Shown here in pieces: positions 24,952 to 37,161 of a stretch of 64,000 nucleotides of DNA (position 1 is its first letter; every line of letters starts with the position of its first letter). Made by a program: the position numbers and the translations under genes. Source of the stretch: Chiua virens (lineage: Eukaryota > Basidiomycota > Agaricomycetes > Boletales > Boletaceae); the NCBI GenBank assembly GCA_019787685.1, contig JAHNUO010000005.1, positions 1,488,001 through 1,552,000 of the forward strand, read 5' to 3'. The notes beneath the pieces were generated by a model. It ran no database searches. It was not told the origin of the DNA and saw only the letters and a program-made list of their open reading frames with translations.

Positions 24952-27132
24952 TCATTCCTCCGCTTCACCCGCGACAATAACATCATCTATAAAAAGAAGT
25001 ACAATATCAGTTTGGCGCGTGGTACTGGCGCACCGAACTACTTACCTATCTTGAGGACCGCCCTCACGAGCTGCAACAATCAAAGTCAGCGAGTAACTGA
25101 AATACGGTATGTATGCACGCACCTGAGTAGCAAGCAGATATTGTTGTCGTTTTGAGATTAGTGGATCGTACACAAACTGTTTTTTCATATCTACCGGCCG
25201 TGTCAGACATGTGAGGTTATTAATACAAGCGATATTAAACATACCGTTGTCATTCTGGCCAGTACAGTCGATTCCCAATTGCGAATTCTTCTCCGTCACC
25301 TGTCTACTTTTGACCTGCGTGAGTGTCTCGATAGGCGAAAGGCCGCTATTCTCCGCAAGGGCAAGCGGAACGGCGTCGAGAGCGGCAGCAAAAGAACGCA
25401 TGGCATATTGTTCTATCGAGGGGATCTGTATAAGAGTCAACCAGAGTGATCGCCACGCTTTACAGAAACGAACTTCATCTGCAGCCTTTGACACGGCAAT
25501 AGAGCAGCTGATGTCAGCGGCCCCACCACCGTAAACCACTCTGTTGTCCACCACCAGATTTCGAACGGCACAAATAGCATCGTGCAGTGCGCGCTTCGCC
25601 TCATCCACGATCTAAACAATGTGAGAAATAAAGTACAGGACATTGAAGATTTTCTCATACCATCTTGTTTGATCCACGGACAAAGATCGTGACGGCACGG
25701 GAGTTAGCACATTCTTCGATGACGAGCATTTTATCGCGCGTTGTGCCAAAGGTGACTTCGCGTACAATGCCCGCTTTACCAAGTTTCTCGGCCGTGAGTT
25801 CCTCGAATCTGGGCACGATACGGCCCTGCGTAGCTATGGCAATCAGCTAAGAGCGACATTAAGACCTAGATACTAATAAATGCAAGGAGATATTACCTCG
25901 ATTTCAGGCCCACCGACCCACCGTACTGATGGTAGTTCATTTTGCATCAACAAATGATTTGCTTCATCGTCAAAGCCCCATTGGCATATGACCAGGTTTG
26001 CACCTGTATCTTTTACCATCTTGATCATATCCTCGAATTTTTCCTTTTCATAGTCCCGGAGTTTCTTGTACTCCTCGACGGTCGTGATGTCAAGTTTATG
26101 CTTCGTTTTGGGGCGTGGTGGCTCGAAGGGGCAAGTAAGGATCGCCAGGCGGGCATCGTTGACGGACGAAGGCATTTGTGGGTGCGACATATCCTTGTCG
26201 ATGAGCACGCCTTTGATGAGGGTAGTGTCAGCCAAAGAGCCCCCGACCTTGCCGTCGACCTTGATAAGATCAAAGGGGACATCGCGACGCTCGAAATTCG
26301 CAACCGTCAGTACTGCATCCACAGCAATCTGGGAAAATTGCCTGATCTCTTTCGAAACACTGTCAAGAACCCATAGTCAGCCCCAAATCGAGAAAGAGTA
26401 AAGATGATCACATTTTGCTGCCTAGACTTGTCATGGCAGTCTTGATCAAGTTTTCCTTGTTTTGAGTTGAAAACTCGACGCGATCTGAAATGCGCTCGAG
26501 TTGTTCGACGGCGACCACACAAGCCTTGTCGAAGCCATCTGCGATACGGATGGGGTGAATTCCTCGGTCAAGGAGAGCTTCACTCTGTTCGAGAAGGGCA
26601 CCGGCAAGGACTTAACAGCGTTGAGCGTTGGCTCTTAGATGACGTGGACCACGTACCAACAACACCGGTGGTACCGTCGCCGATCTCGTCGTCCTGGCTC
26701 TTGGAGAGCTGTACCAAGAGTTTTGCAATCTGATGCTCAACCTCCATCTGGCCGAGGATGGTCGCGCCGTCGTTTGTTACGGTGATATCGCCGTCCGGCG
26801 AGATGAGGATTTTGTCGAGACCTACGGTGGGTGGGATGGTGATCGAATGCACACACGATGGAGAGCCTACCTCGCGGCCCAAGAGACGTGCGGATGATGT
26901 TTGCGACTGTTCTCGCTGCGAGGATGTGGGACTAGATTGCTGTGAGTGGTGTCAATCGGATGGGTGAGGGTGCACACCTTGATTGCGTCTATGCCATGGC
27001 TCCTGGTTTTCCTTGCTTGTTCCCTAAGGATAATAAACGGCCTTCCAAACTAATTGTAGATGTTAGTACTTGTAAAAGTGTATGATTAGGACGTACTTCG
27101 TCGGTTGCGTAAACAGCTTGTGGTTGTGCCAT
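24952..27132 (-). CDS. CCT5: T-complex protein 1 subunit epsilon (CCT5)
   Basis: Subunit of the cytosolic TRiC/CCT chaperonin that folds actin and tubulin. It starts at 27132 ([12 protein letters not shown]). Typical pieces are [24 protein letters not shown] (nucleotide-binding loop, about 26650-26680), [68 protein letters not shown] and [10 protein letters not shown]. The 3' end is assembled from small exons: [21 protein letters not shown] and [11 protein letters not shown], with TGA at 24954-24952. The frame is intact through all introns. It is divergent from the PP2A gene, with only 101 bp between start codons. Confidence 0.93.
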
Positions 27133-27233
27133 GGTGGACGCGAGCGTGACTTGATTGAGGATGTGACTGGACCTGATATGAAGTGTGACATGTGACTTGG
27201 GTTTATAACGACTTGAACTTGGAACGACTCGTC
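27133..27233. promoter_or_regulatory. Compact bidirectional promoter CCT5 / PP2A
   Basis: Only 101 bp separate the start codons of two housekeeping genes transcribed in opposite directions, so both 5' untranslated regions and core promoters must share this space. No TATA box was seen. Confidence 0.6.
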
Positions 27234-28519
27234 ATGGAACACGAAATTGACGGCTGGATCGAACAGCTCAGCCAATGCAAACAACTCCCAGAGCCAGACG
27301 TCAAGAAATTATGCGATAAGGTCCGTGCACACCCACAGCAACAAACACTTCACCGATCGTCGCTGACCACTTTCAAAGACAAGGGAGATCTTGATGGAAG
27401 AATCCAATGTGCAGCCGGTCAGGTGTCCGGTCACCGTCTGTGGTGATATCCATGGCCAATTTGTGCGTTGCATCTCCGCTCCGTGATCTATCTCTGATCG
27501 TCTCGTTTGTCTTGTCCCGTGCGCCGCTTGACCGGGTCGTCGATACACAGCACGATCTCTCAGAGCTCTTCCGAATCGGCGGAAACTCACCAGATACAAA
27601 CTATCTCTTCATGGGTGACTACGTTGACCGTGGATACTACTCCGTCGAGACCGTGACTCTTCTTGTTGCACTTAAATTGCGGTATCGGGACCGCGTCACC
27701 ATCCTGAGGGGCAATCACGAGTCAAGGCAGATCACGCAAGTGTATGGATTTTATGACGAGTGCTTGCGAAAATACGGGAATGCCAATGTCTGGCGTTTCT
27801 TTACCGACTTGTTTGATTTCCTCCCTTTGACTGCGCTGATTGACAACCAAGTAAGTACCCACTTGGTGCGCATGAGGCATCGCTCCGGATCTATTTACTG
27901 AGCTCCCGATAGATATTCTGTCTTCACGGCGGACTTTCACCCTCGATTGACACCCTAGACCACGTTCGGTCAATTGATCGTGTCCAAGAGGTGCCTCACG
28001 AGGGACCGATGTGCGATCTGCTGTGGTCTGATCCAGACGATCGATGTGGTTGGGGAATTTCACCCCGCGGGGCGGGCTACACCTTTGGGCAGGACATTTC
28101 CGAGGCGTTCAATCACAACAACGGATTGACCCTTGTGGCTCGTGCCCATCAGTTGGTAATGGAGGGTAAGTCGCGATGCCAACTGATATGGATATGCAGT
28201 CGAGCTGACATTGCGTGCAGGGTATAGCTGGGGACAAGACCGGAACGTGGTGACAATTTTTAGTGCTCCGAATTACTGCTATCGATGTGGCAATCAGGCG
28301 GCGATTATGGAGATTGATGAAAAATTATCATACACATTGTGGGTGGTGGTTCTTTGCTTCGGGTCCGGTGAATGCTCATGTGTGGATGGACAGTCTGCAA
28401 TTTGACCCGGCACCGCGGGCGGGTGAGCCTCTTGTGTCACGGCGAGTGCCAGACTACTTCCTGGTGAGTGTGGATGGTGCTTTGTGTGAGCGACGCGGCG
28501 CTGACAGGCTCTACAGTAA
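27234..28519 (+). CDS. Protein phosphatase 2A catalytic subunit
   Basis: Ser/Thr phosphatase catalytic subunit. It starts at 27234 ([18 protein letters not shown]). Metal-site and catalytic motifs are complete: [40 protein letters not shown], [32 protein letters not shown] and [11 protein letters not shown]. The C-terminus is [10 protein letters not shown], the tail whose last Leu is carboxymethylated in this family. Spliced in the usual way, the last intron (28464-28516) falls exactly between the Leu codon CTG and the stop TAA (28517-28519). Without that splice the protein would run on by more than 30 residues. Length and motifs match PP2A rather than PP4 or PP6. Confidence 0.95.
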
Positions 28520-28818
28520 TGACAATAGATGGACTGTGTTGTTAATAGGGTACATAGGGCCAGCTTTGTATCTTAGTATTGGACTGAACATATGAGCTCT
28601 ATGATACCTCAACTTGAATGGAACAAAGCCGTCGTCGTCGTGAGAACAAATACAGGACAACAAGGTTCATATTGAAGTAGCTCGTTGTTCGTCTTAAAAC
28701 GACCCCAACGACGCGCACCACGACGAGCAGGACTGGGTCGACAACGTCGCCGATCGTATTTGAATCGTGCACTGACCGTGAGGCAACAACGTGTCAGCGG
28801 TGCGTGAGTACTTAGTGC

Positions 28819-31800
28819 ATGTCTTTCTCGGGAACACCCCTCGGTCAAGGCAGACGTCTCGATCACCACACCTTCCTCAACAAACCTTCTAGTCACACTC
28901 AACAACAACACAACTTTCAGCCCAGACAGCTTCCACGCAACCCTCCAAGTCCACAGCGCGCCGTTCCTGCTTCTTACGCGTACGGGTATGTTGAATAAAC
29001 ATTCCACGCGCGCCGTCAACTCACGATCCGACAGCGCTCCGACAGCCACTTCCAGATCTCCTCCAAAACCACCTTCCGCGTCCAATCTGGATCCATCGGA
29101 CGCGCAGGACGAGACAGCACTCGTCCGCTACGCTCGCCTCAAGCGTGACCAGTCCAACAACAGTCTCCAACCAGAAAGGTGGGCGGTCAAGGATACCTCT
29201 GTAAACATCGCAGCCGCCTTCAACCAGGCAGCGTCCACCTCCTACGACATGGTCTCCAATAACCCCAACAGTGCTTGGGCATCTGGCTCACAAATCAATC
29301 TCAACGTACCCCGCAGCACCTCCGTCGAGTACGAGAAGGAGACCCATTCCACTTCCAGCCGTCGCTTGGCCCCTCCTCCTAACCGTCTCTCTCACCGAAC
29401 CTCCAATAAACCCCTCTCCAAGCAGGCCTCTGGGCTCACACACGTGTCTGACTCCGAGGCGGAGGAGCAGCACTCCCAGTCCATCGACAACAGCGGGCGC
29501 GGGAAAAGTCCCTTTGAACAGGTCTTTGACATATCCAAGCGTGCCATTAATACCGCTACTTCCTTTTATCTTCGGCAACGTTCAACCGAGCCCGCAGACA
29601 CCTCCGCGGCGACTGCGAACGGAAAAGAGTCTAGCCTCGACTACGAGGAACTAGACCGCGAGTACGGGGAGCTCCAGCAACAGCGTAATCAGGAAGACGA
29701 ACAATCCGCTTCCAGGAGGCTCTCTGCGAACAATAGGAAGAACCGAATCTCCCTCGACAACAAGGCCTACCGTCCCTCAAAGTCCGATTTGGAAGAGTCA
29801 GACGACCAGGTCTCCGTCGACGGGAAAAAACGCAGAAAAAAGATAAAGAAGAAAGATCTTGGCCCCGGTACCTTGACTTCGCTTCCAGTAGCGGGCTATG
29901 ACAAGCGAAGGAGAAGGAAGAAGGGAGCCAAAAGCGGAGAGGCTGACCCTGACGACGCGGAGGACGACTTGGAGAGCAGTATCGACAGTGAACAGGTCAG
30001 CTTACTTTACTTGCGGATGAGCCCTTTTCAAACGTTTTCTCCAGCATGTATCTGCGCAGTTTGCAGCTGCAACTCAGGAATCCGTGTTACGCACGTCTGT
30101 TCCACCACCCTCCCGAACATCAATACCCCGAACTTCCGTCCCTCCCCCATCCAGATCCTACGCTGAGCTGGAACACGGTTTGCCTAACGTTCAGCCTGGC
30201 TTGGAGGTGATATTGGAGAGCGACGAACCTCCAACCGTTGACGGCATCACCGGCACTTCTGATTCTCACCGTCGCAGTTTCTCGATTGGCGGCCTCCTGG
30301 GCCGTCTAGTCAACACGATTGTGATGTTCTTCTTCCGAACCCTGGAATGGGTCCTCCGCTTCATATCACTCATATTCTTGATGCTCGGGCGCATTCTCGG
30401 ATCGACCGTTTATCTCGTCTACCGCAAGCCAGCGTCGCTTGTAGCCTCCGTTCATCCTCACTCCTTCATAACTCTTACCAGGCTCGTTGCTGCGGCGGTC
30501 GTCATTTATCTTGCATGTTTCGCATTGTACGATCCGTTATCCAAACTGCTTCACTATCAATCACCCCCTCGCTCATACCATGCACCTGAAACACCTATCT
30601 CGAACTTGGACGAACTCGTCACGCGGTTACAAAACATCGAATCCGCACTGTCTGGTCTTTCACTAGACCATCAACGAGCACGAGCTCAGCAAGACCTTGA
30701 GGCCCGTGCCCACGGAGAAGTCGTGAATAGGCTGTATGGTCTTGAAGCGCGCGTCCGCGAAGAGGCAAGACGAATCGCAGATGCAGAGACCCACCTCCAA
30801 GCTTCATCTAGCCATGCCCTCTCTGACGTCAAGAGACAGATCGATGCGCTTCAAGTACAACTCAGTACGGTTGAGTCCGCCCCGCGTGAGGCATCTCCAC
30901 GTTCCTCACCACTGCCGCCAGCGAGTGACGAAGAGGCTCGCAAAAGGTTGAAGCTGCTCGAAGACCGCCTGGGCAGTATTGAAGGAGGGGTGAAGGAGGC
31001 TCTTGAAGTCTCTAGAACCGCTGTCAAAGAATCGGCACCTGCTGGGCCAGCATGGTGGTCGAAACTGTCATCTGCTGTCAGTTCTGGAAAAGGTCTCACC
31101 ATCAAGTCCAGTGATGGTACGGACATCACTGGCCTGATATCCCACCTCGTTGATACGGCTGTCGTACGGACGACTACACGTGACATCGTTTCTCGCGCCG
31201 ACTTTGCTCTCCATTCTGCAGGGGCCCGTCCTATACCAAGCCTCACCTCACATACACTCGAGATGCGTCCAACCACGCTGCGCGGGACAGTCCTCAGCTG
31301 GATGACTGGCCACGGGCGTGAGATGGGCCGGTCACCGATCACGGCGTTGCATCAAGATATTCACAGCGGGCTTTGCTGGCCAATGAGCGGAGATTTTGGT
31401 CAGCTTGGCGTTGCACTCTCCTTCCCTGCATACATCACCGATATCACAATCGACCACGTTGCAGAAGAGGTTGCGTTCGATCTACGGACCGCTCCTCGGG
31501 ATATGGAAGTGTGGGGACTCGTGGAAGGGAAGGAAAACCTCGAGAAGGTCGTTGTCTTCAGAGCAGAACGTGCAGCTCAGTTTGCCGAAGCCGTTAGAGT
31601 TGCAGAGGAATCTGGATCGCCGTTACCTGAAGAGCCTGATGAAGACGCTCATCCGCCTACACTTCCTGCGAACCAGCCTTTCATCCGTCTGGCTTCCTTT
31701 AGCTACGACATTGACGCGCCGTCGAATATCCAGACATTCCCCGTACGGCAAGAGATCCAAGATCTCGGCGTTGATTTCGGAATCGTAGCGCTTGTCATCA

Positions 31801-31904
31801 AGAATAACTGGGGCAAGAAAGAGTACACGTGTCTGTACCGCTTCCGCGTCCATGGCGAGCGGCTCGGCGGGACGCCACAGCCATCCATCCCGGAGGATTC
31901 ATGA
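28819..31904 (+). CDS. SUN-domain nuclear envelope protein
   Basis: Inner nuclear membrane half of a LINC complex. I place the start at 28819 (MSFSGTPLGQGRRLDHHTFL) because intron 28986-29034 (49 bp) joins it in frame to APTATSRSPPKPP; the internal ATG at 28988 lies inside that intron. A long Ser/Lys-rich nucleoplasmic region follows with KKRRKKIKKKD. After an intron near 29997-30045 come RTSVPPPSRTSIPRTS, membrane segments around 30310-30420 and 30480-30530, a coiled coil (about 30600-30990), and the SUN domain. That domain is marked by CWPMSGDFGQLGVALSFPAY, VEEVAFDLRTAPRDMEVWG-type, TFPV and TCLYRFRVHGE. The stop is at 31904. Confidence 0.9.
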
Positions 31905-32180
31905 CAAGCGTAGGGTGTGTTGGGGTCGTACATACTATCGTTAATGTTCCTTTTTCTTCTCGTGTTTGACATTTATTTTCCTCTTATGAAGCTCTCGTTC
32001 AGAGGTGCTGTTTCTTGTCCGTTAGATTATTCAGTTAATTCTACCCGTTCATTGTATTAACGACCGTGATGACAATCCAAACCTGCTTCGACCTGCCATT
32101 CATGAGCCAAAGTTCAATTAACCACGTCTATGGTATCATATATCATATGCCAAGGATACCTCAAAGATACGGGGTATGTA

Positions 32181-33297
32181 CTACAACGCTTGGCCAGCCA
32201 CGTCAACAGCGGGGGTTGCCAAGCCATCCCGAACACCGACTTTGACATCCCACTCCTTGATGCCGACCACCCCGCCGAGTTCTCGCCACACACGGATCAT
32301 GTCTTTCCTCCGGGCCTCGGTCATGGACAAAAGTGCGGGCCAGTACGTCTCATGAGAATACGTGAATGGTGCCGTGCCCGACCAACCATCCTTGACGAGC
32401 TGCTCATTCTCGAACAATTTGGCATTCTCATGGCCTTGATCCCGTGCCTCTACAGACCGCCACAGACCGTTGTCATCCGAGACCGGATTGAACACCATTT
32501 TCAGCCGAGTCAAAGGGTCGATCAAAGGTGTGATGAGTTTGTAAAAGGCGTTGAGGAACCAAGGAAGGTGTGCGATGACGGCTGCGCCGAGGCGTTCTGG
32601 GTAATGGGTTTGGAGGATGTAGAGGACCTGTCGAGCGGTGGAGAAGGAGGGACTCTTGGCCTTGTCTGCGTAGTCAATCATGAGTGCGATCGACCTGCCA
32701 TAACATACGGATGAGCATCTACATCACTGAAATGTGACAAAGAGACATACTCAACACCAGGGCCCATGAGATCGGTGCAGCGCTCGAGCATCCAGACGAC
32801 AAAGTGGATCTGACGGGGGCTCTCCTCGGTGTTTTGTCTGCTCGGCCAGAGATAGAGCGCGGGTCTACCACGGGTGTCGTACCCAAAGATGAACTCTTTG
32901 CCGGTGACGGATTCGGGTTCGACGTGCTCTGGGGTGATGGTCGAGTAGAGCCCAAACTCGCGCCGCCATTTGAGGGTACCTTCGAGGCGCTTGATGCTCT
33001 CTGACGTGTCGTGTTTTGTGGCGCGGATGTAACGTAGGAGGCACTCGTACGACTAATCAACATATGGGTGAGATACACACGGCGAGAAAAAAGAGAAAGA
33101 CGAACGAGCCACATGCGTTCTTCTTCCATCAGCGCGCCTTTTTCGGCGTCGACGTCAGGGAGGACATAGTCCGGGTTGGCAAAGTGGGCGAGCACGAGAT
33201 CGTAGCAGGTTTGCTCCTTCTCGGACAACGCGTGGGCTGGGCCGACGTCGAGATGGGTTGGGACGGGGAGAGGAGTCCAGTGGCTAGGAGTAGACAT
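32181..33297 (-). CDS. CRAL-TRIO (Sec14-like) lipid-binding protein
   Basis: Putative phosphatidylinositol or lipid transfer protein. It starts at 33297 (MSTPSHWTPLPVPTHLDV). The N-terminal helices end in a Y-E-C-L-L-R-Y-I-R-A-T-K exon, then RRLEGTLKWRREFGLY-type sequence, FIFGYDTRGRPALYLWPS, HFVVWMLERCTDLMGPG, LMIDYADKAKSPSFSTAR, LQTHYPERLGAAVIAHLPW and FYKLITPLIDPLTRLKMVF, which is the complete CRAL-TRIO signature. It ends DVAGQAL at 32181. Two introns. It is divergent from the alcohol dehydrogenase at 33778. The ligand is unknown. Confidence 0.88.
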
Positions 33298-33777
33298 GGA
33301 AAGACGTGTCCTGTTTCTGAACCGAACAACGTCGGTACCCCGCTTCGCCTAGCAAGTAGGTACGCCAAAGCGTTTACGAGAAAGCGAGCCCCACGTCCGC
33401 GACTTCCACAACGCCGCACAACTCTCGGGTTCGTTGATCTCTTGTCTGGAGGTACTTACCAAGCACGGTTCGGGCATGAGTCGGGCTTCTCATGCCCACT
33501 GAAACAACGATACCCACGTTCATCATCAACTTTGGATGAACTTTGGTAGTCACCAGGACAAACCTTGGCGTTCTCCCACTGCAGTTCCGGTCAATTCCTG
33601 GGCCGACCATCGGGTTTGCGCAAACCAGCTGATTCTCGTCTTACATTCCTTACAAATTATCACAACTATGACGTCACAACGACATTCCCCTGTAGATAGA
33701 AAGGCGCTCACCGGGCAGTTAAATATCGAGCCATTCAACTGAATTTCAATAATACTGCTTTCCCTCAATCTATCATC

Positions 33778-34876
33778 ATGAAGCTCGATTTGGACTATAC
33801 AGTCTACAAAGGCCACCCGGGCGGAAAGGTCATCAAGTCCCAACTACACAAGGACGAACTCGCCGCTGACGAAGTCCTTCTCAAAGTCACCCACGCAGGT
33901 TTATGTGGTACTGACGAGCACTACAAGTCTTCCGACATGGTGCTCGGACACGAAGGTGTTGGGATCGTTCAGCAGGTCGGATCGGAGGTAGAGACGTTCA
34001 AAATGTACGTGCCTTTCCCCCCTCGAGTTGTACGTTGTGGTTGACACTCAATCAGCGGGGACCGCGCCGGATGGGGATACTTGCACAACTGTTGCATGCA
34101 CTGCGACCAGTGCCTGAGTGGGAATGAGATATTCTGCGACAAACGCGCTATGTACGGGGAGAGGGACCTCGATCAAGGCGCGTTTGCCTCGCACGCCGTC
34201 TGGAAAGCTGCCTTCCTCTTCCATATCCCCGATTCCATCACGTCTTCGGATGCAGCCCCGCTCATGTGTGCGGGGTCCACCGTATTCAACCCCTTGTTCA
34301 CGTCCGTTAATCCTACCGATCGTGTTGGTATCGTGGGGATTGGAGGTCTTGGACATCTCGCTATCCAGTTTGCATCCAAGATGGGATGCGAGGTTGTCGT
34401 CTTCTCCAGCACAGACTCCAAAAAGGAGGAAGCATTGAAACTGGGGGCGACCGAGTTTTACGCGACCAAGGGCGTGAACAAACTGGAGATTGGACGGCGT
34501 GTCAACCATCTGATTATTACGACCTCAGCTCTGCCCGATTGGAATTTGTAGGTCACAATTCGCTTCAGGAATGCAGTACTGACCATGCCTGGATAGGTTG
34601 CTGCCGGTCGTGGAGCCGAGGGGTATTATCTTCCCGCTAACGGTATCAGAACAGGACCTTGTTTTACCAGCTATGGCGATTTTGACCAGCGGTATTCGGA
34701 TTCAGGGAAGCTTGCCGTGTTCGCGAGGGTTACATATCAAGATGCTTCGGTTCGCAGCACTGCATGGCATCCGTCCCATCACTGAGGAGTTTCCGATGAA
34801 TCTCGAAGGCGTTAAACAGGCAATGACGAGACTCGAACAAGGGAAGGTCAGATATCGGGCTGTCTTGGTCGTTTGA
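33778..34876 (+). CDS. Zinc-dependent alcohol dehydrogenase (cinnamyl-alcohol dehydrogenase-like)
   Basis: Medium-chain NADP(H) dehydrogenase. It starts at 33778 (MKLDLDYTVYKGHPGGKV). The catalytic zinc Cys is in AGLCGTDEH, with GHEGVGIV following. The structural zinc site is C-M-H-C-D-Q-C-x7-C. The Rossmann loop is GIVGIGGLGHLAIQFASKMG. It ends VRYRAVLVV at 34876. Two introns (about 34003-34055 and 34550-34596). Substrate-pocket residues do not let me choose between cinnamyl, aryl or aliphatic substrates. A damaged duplicate lies 4.4 kb downstream. The frame is intact. Confidence 0.9.
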
Positions 34877-35797
34877 AGCTTTGAAAGGCGCATCTCTTGC
34901 AAGAATATTCTGTACTAGTACGATACTCGCCGATGATACTGTGGTTGATTTTGAAATATTCAGTTTCTGGGGCCTTTGAAGCAAGCATCATTGTTTGAGA
35001 CCGCGTGAGTCGAGATGATACTCAGAGATATGAGTGAGGAAGTTCACTAATGAATACAGTGAGAAATCAGACAAGTTTGAAACATTTCCGCCAGGACGGG
35101 GACCTTGGCAAACCCCACTGGACAACACATCATTGTGTTCTTTCATATCAGTGCTCCTAGGGCTTGCTGGATTGCGCCGACCCACGTTGCCCGTGCGATC
35201 CCGTGCATACCCTGGCTCTTGTCCGGCCGCTTTGGGAATCGCAGTATACGGAAATTGGTATGTCGAACGAGCATGTGGGCACCATCCACTTGGTATGACC
35301 TGATCGAAATAAATGAATTCTGATCTCGAAATGTGCTGTTCACACAGTACCTTCCAAACCAGCCCACCGACACACTGAGTGCAGGTGAAGGCACTGCCAG
35401 TGGTGCTAAGCGCTCTCCTTGTTGCAGTTCTCAAAGAAACCCGACCACAGTCAATGAAGATCAGATCAGATCAGGTTCTTCGTTGAGACGATTCGAAGGT
35501 ATTTCTGAGTCCCTTGACTACGTGTTGCTCTGATTCGGATGCTCAAATCTTCAGCGGACAGACTTGCAGAAAGGGAGATCGACTTTGCATGTGATACTAG
35601 TCGGTGCCGGTAAAGCCCAACATATTAGGCTTCCGTCGGCGGCGTGTGAACGTTTGACTCGGAACCTCCCAAGTCGTCCGCAGCATTCCACGGCATTCAC
35701 AATCCAAATAATCATCATTGATGGTTCCTGCCCTCTCTCGAGCCTGGGATATAGTACCCGCACAGCTTGCCTAGTCACCTAGTCACCTGCATTAACG
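34877..35797. other. Intergenic, no gene recognised
   Basis: About 0.9 kb after the alcohol dehydrogenase. There are several open frames of 60-148 codons on both strands, but none shows family motifs or consistent splice structure. Confidence 0.35.
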
Positions 35798-37161
35798 ATG
35801 AGCTCTTCCTGCGATCTCGCTGTCCCCCTGTTGTCTCAGGCACTGCGGCTAGCCCGATGTCAGGCTGCAGCGACTCCACCGAAGGATGCCTGCGATCTCG
35901 CAAGTGAGAACGACGTGATCAACAAAACACCGTCCCGAGAAGAAGAGCGGCTGCTGCTGAGCAATGCTTGCATTGTTGTGGCCCTGGAAGATTTATTCAG
36001 TTGGACGTGAGGACATTCCTTTTTTCATTGACACTCGTCCAACTAAGTATAGTGAAAAGGACCGGACTTCGAGGACGAGCAAATTGTCTCGTGTAGAGTC
36101 GATTCGATTTCAGCGGGCGCTATATCGAATTTGGCTTATATGCGTGCTTTGCGGACCGCGTCGATTTGCTATTCCTGATAATACCAATGAGGATTCTCGA
36201 AGGCGTAGTGAGGATCGCATTAAGAGCCGGAAGGATCAAAAGTCTATCCTCCAACAATTTTCATTACAAGAACTCGTACAGATTCGCAAAATAGCTCGGT
36301 TTCTTGTTTCAACTGCCGATTGGGGTGTCATGGCAGAAAGGCGTGGATACTCTGGCATTGACGGACGTGAAGCATGTTAGTTGTGAAAGTTTCTTTCTTC
36401 TTTGACTAACAACGAGGTTCAGATGATTGGAAGAGCATGCTTCTCTTTGCAGGTCCCCACGCTCTCCTGCGCTGCTACGAAGATGCGACCTCCGAGCACC
36501 TTCCGACAGAACATTTGACTAAAAACAGCGTGTATGATGGATTTTTGTTGTACCCTTTGGACGAGATCATCCGAGCGGGTAATATCAAGAAAGACCCTTT
36601 GGGATTTGTTGGGACCATTCTTGATAATATCAATGGCGAACATGACTGCTGTATGATCCATGTTTCCCTTCCCGATGATGCGCTAACCGATTAGAATAGG
36701 CCGTCATTGCGGTAATTCTCATATTCATGGTATTGTCCCTGATGCGCCAATACTGCCAGCCTTGTACAATGAATCGAGTGTGTTATTTGCCAGACGTGTA
36801 GACTGATGAATTTTTACTAACTATCTTGTTAGATTGGGACTATCTGAAAGGGCTGCTCCTTGGAGATTCCGGGTTTCTTGTTCCAGGAAATTTAACCGAT
36901 AACCTGACAGAAGGAGAAGCGTTCACACAGGCGCTTGAGGGTGACTGGTCAAGACTGCTTCATCAATTGTTTGCTTGCAGAGGCGACGAGTACTCACAGT
37001 GGTTGAAACAAGACTGGGTTTGTATGATCTGCTGGATGTCTTTCATCAGGGATACTATATGGCAATGGCGAGTTAAGCAAAAGGTGACAGGTATGCCCGT
37101 TCGCACCGAACGATTGGCAATCATTGACACTTTCTACCTCGAGAAGCTGGTGACTCCATAA
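35798..37161 (+). CDS. Hypothetical intron-rich protein
   Basis: Not recognised. The start at 35798 (MSSSCDLAVPLLSQALRLAR) is chosen because a 46-bp intron (GTGAGG...TATAG) after FSWT brings EKDRTSRTSKLSRVES into frame. Further exons read LQELVQIRKIARFLVSTADW, then after the intron at about 36377-36421 YDWKSMLLFAGPHALLRCYE, SVYDGFLLYPLDEIIRAG, DCCRHCGNSHIHGIVPDAP, WDYLKGLLLGDSGFLVPG and WLKQDWVCMICWMSFIRD. It ends YLEKLVTP at 37161. The C-C-x-x-C-G and H-I-H cluster could bind a metal. No signal peptide or membrane segment is evident. Four clean introns argue for a real gene. Confidence 0.6.

Noticed and set aside
28988..30166. Internal ATG at 28988 as start of the SUN protein
   Set aside because: It lies inside a well-formed 49-bp intron; the upstream start at 28819 gives a better N-terminus.
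35964..36380. Apparent frame break after FSWT in the orphan gene
   Set aside because: A 46-bp intron (GTGAGG...TATAG) with a good branch site restores the frame.
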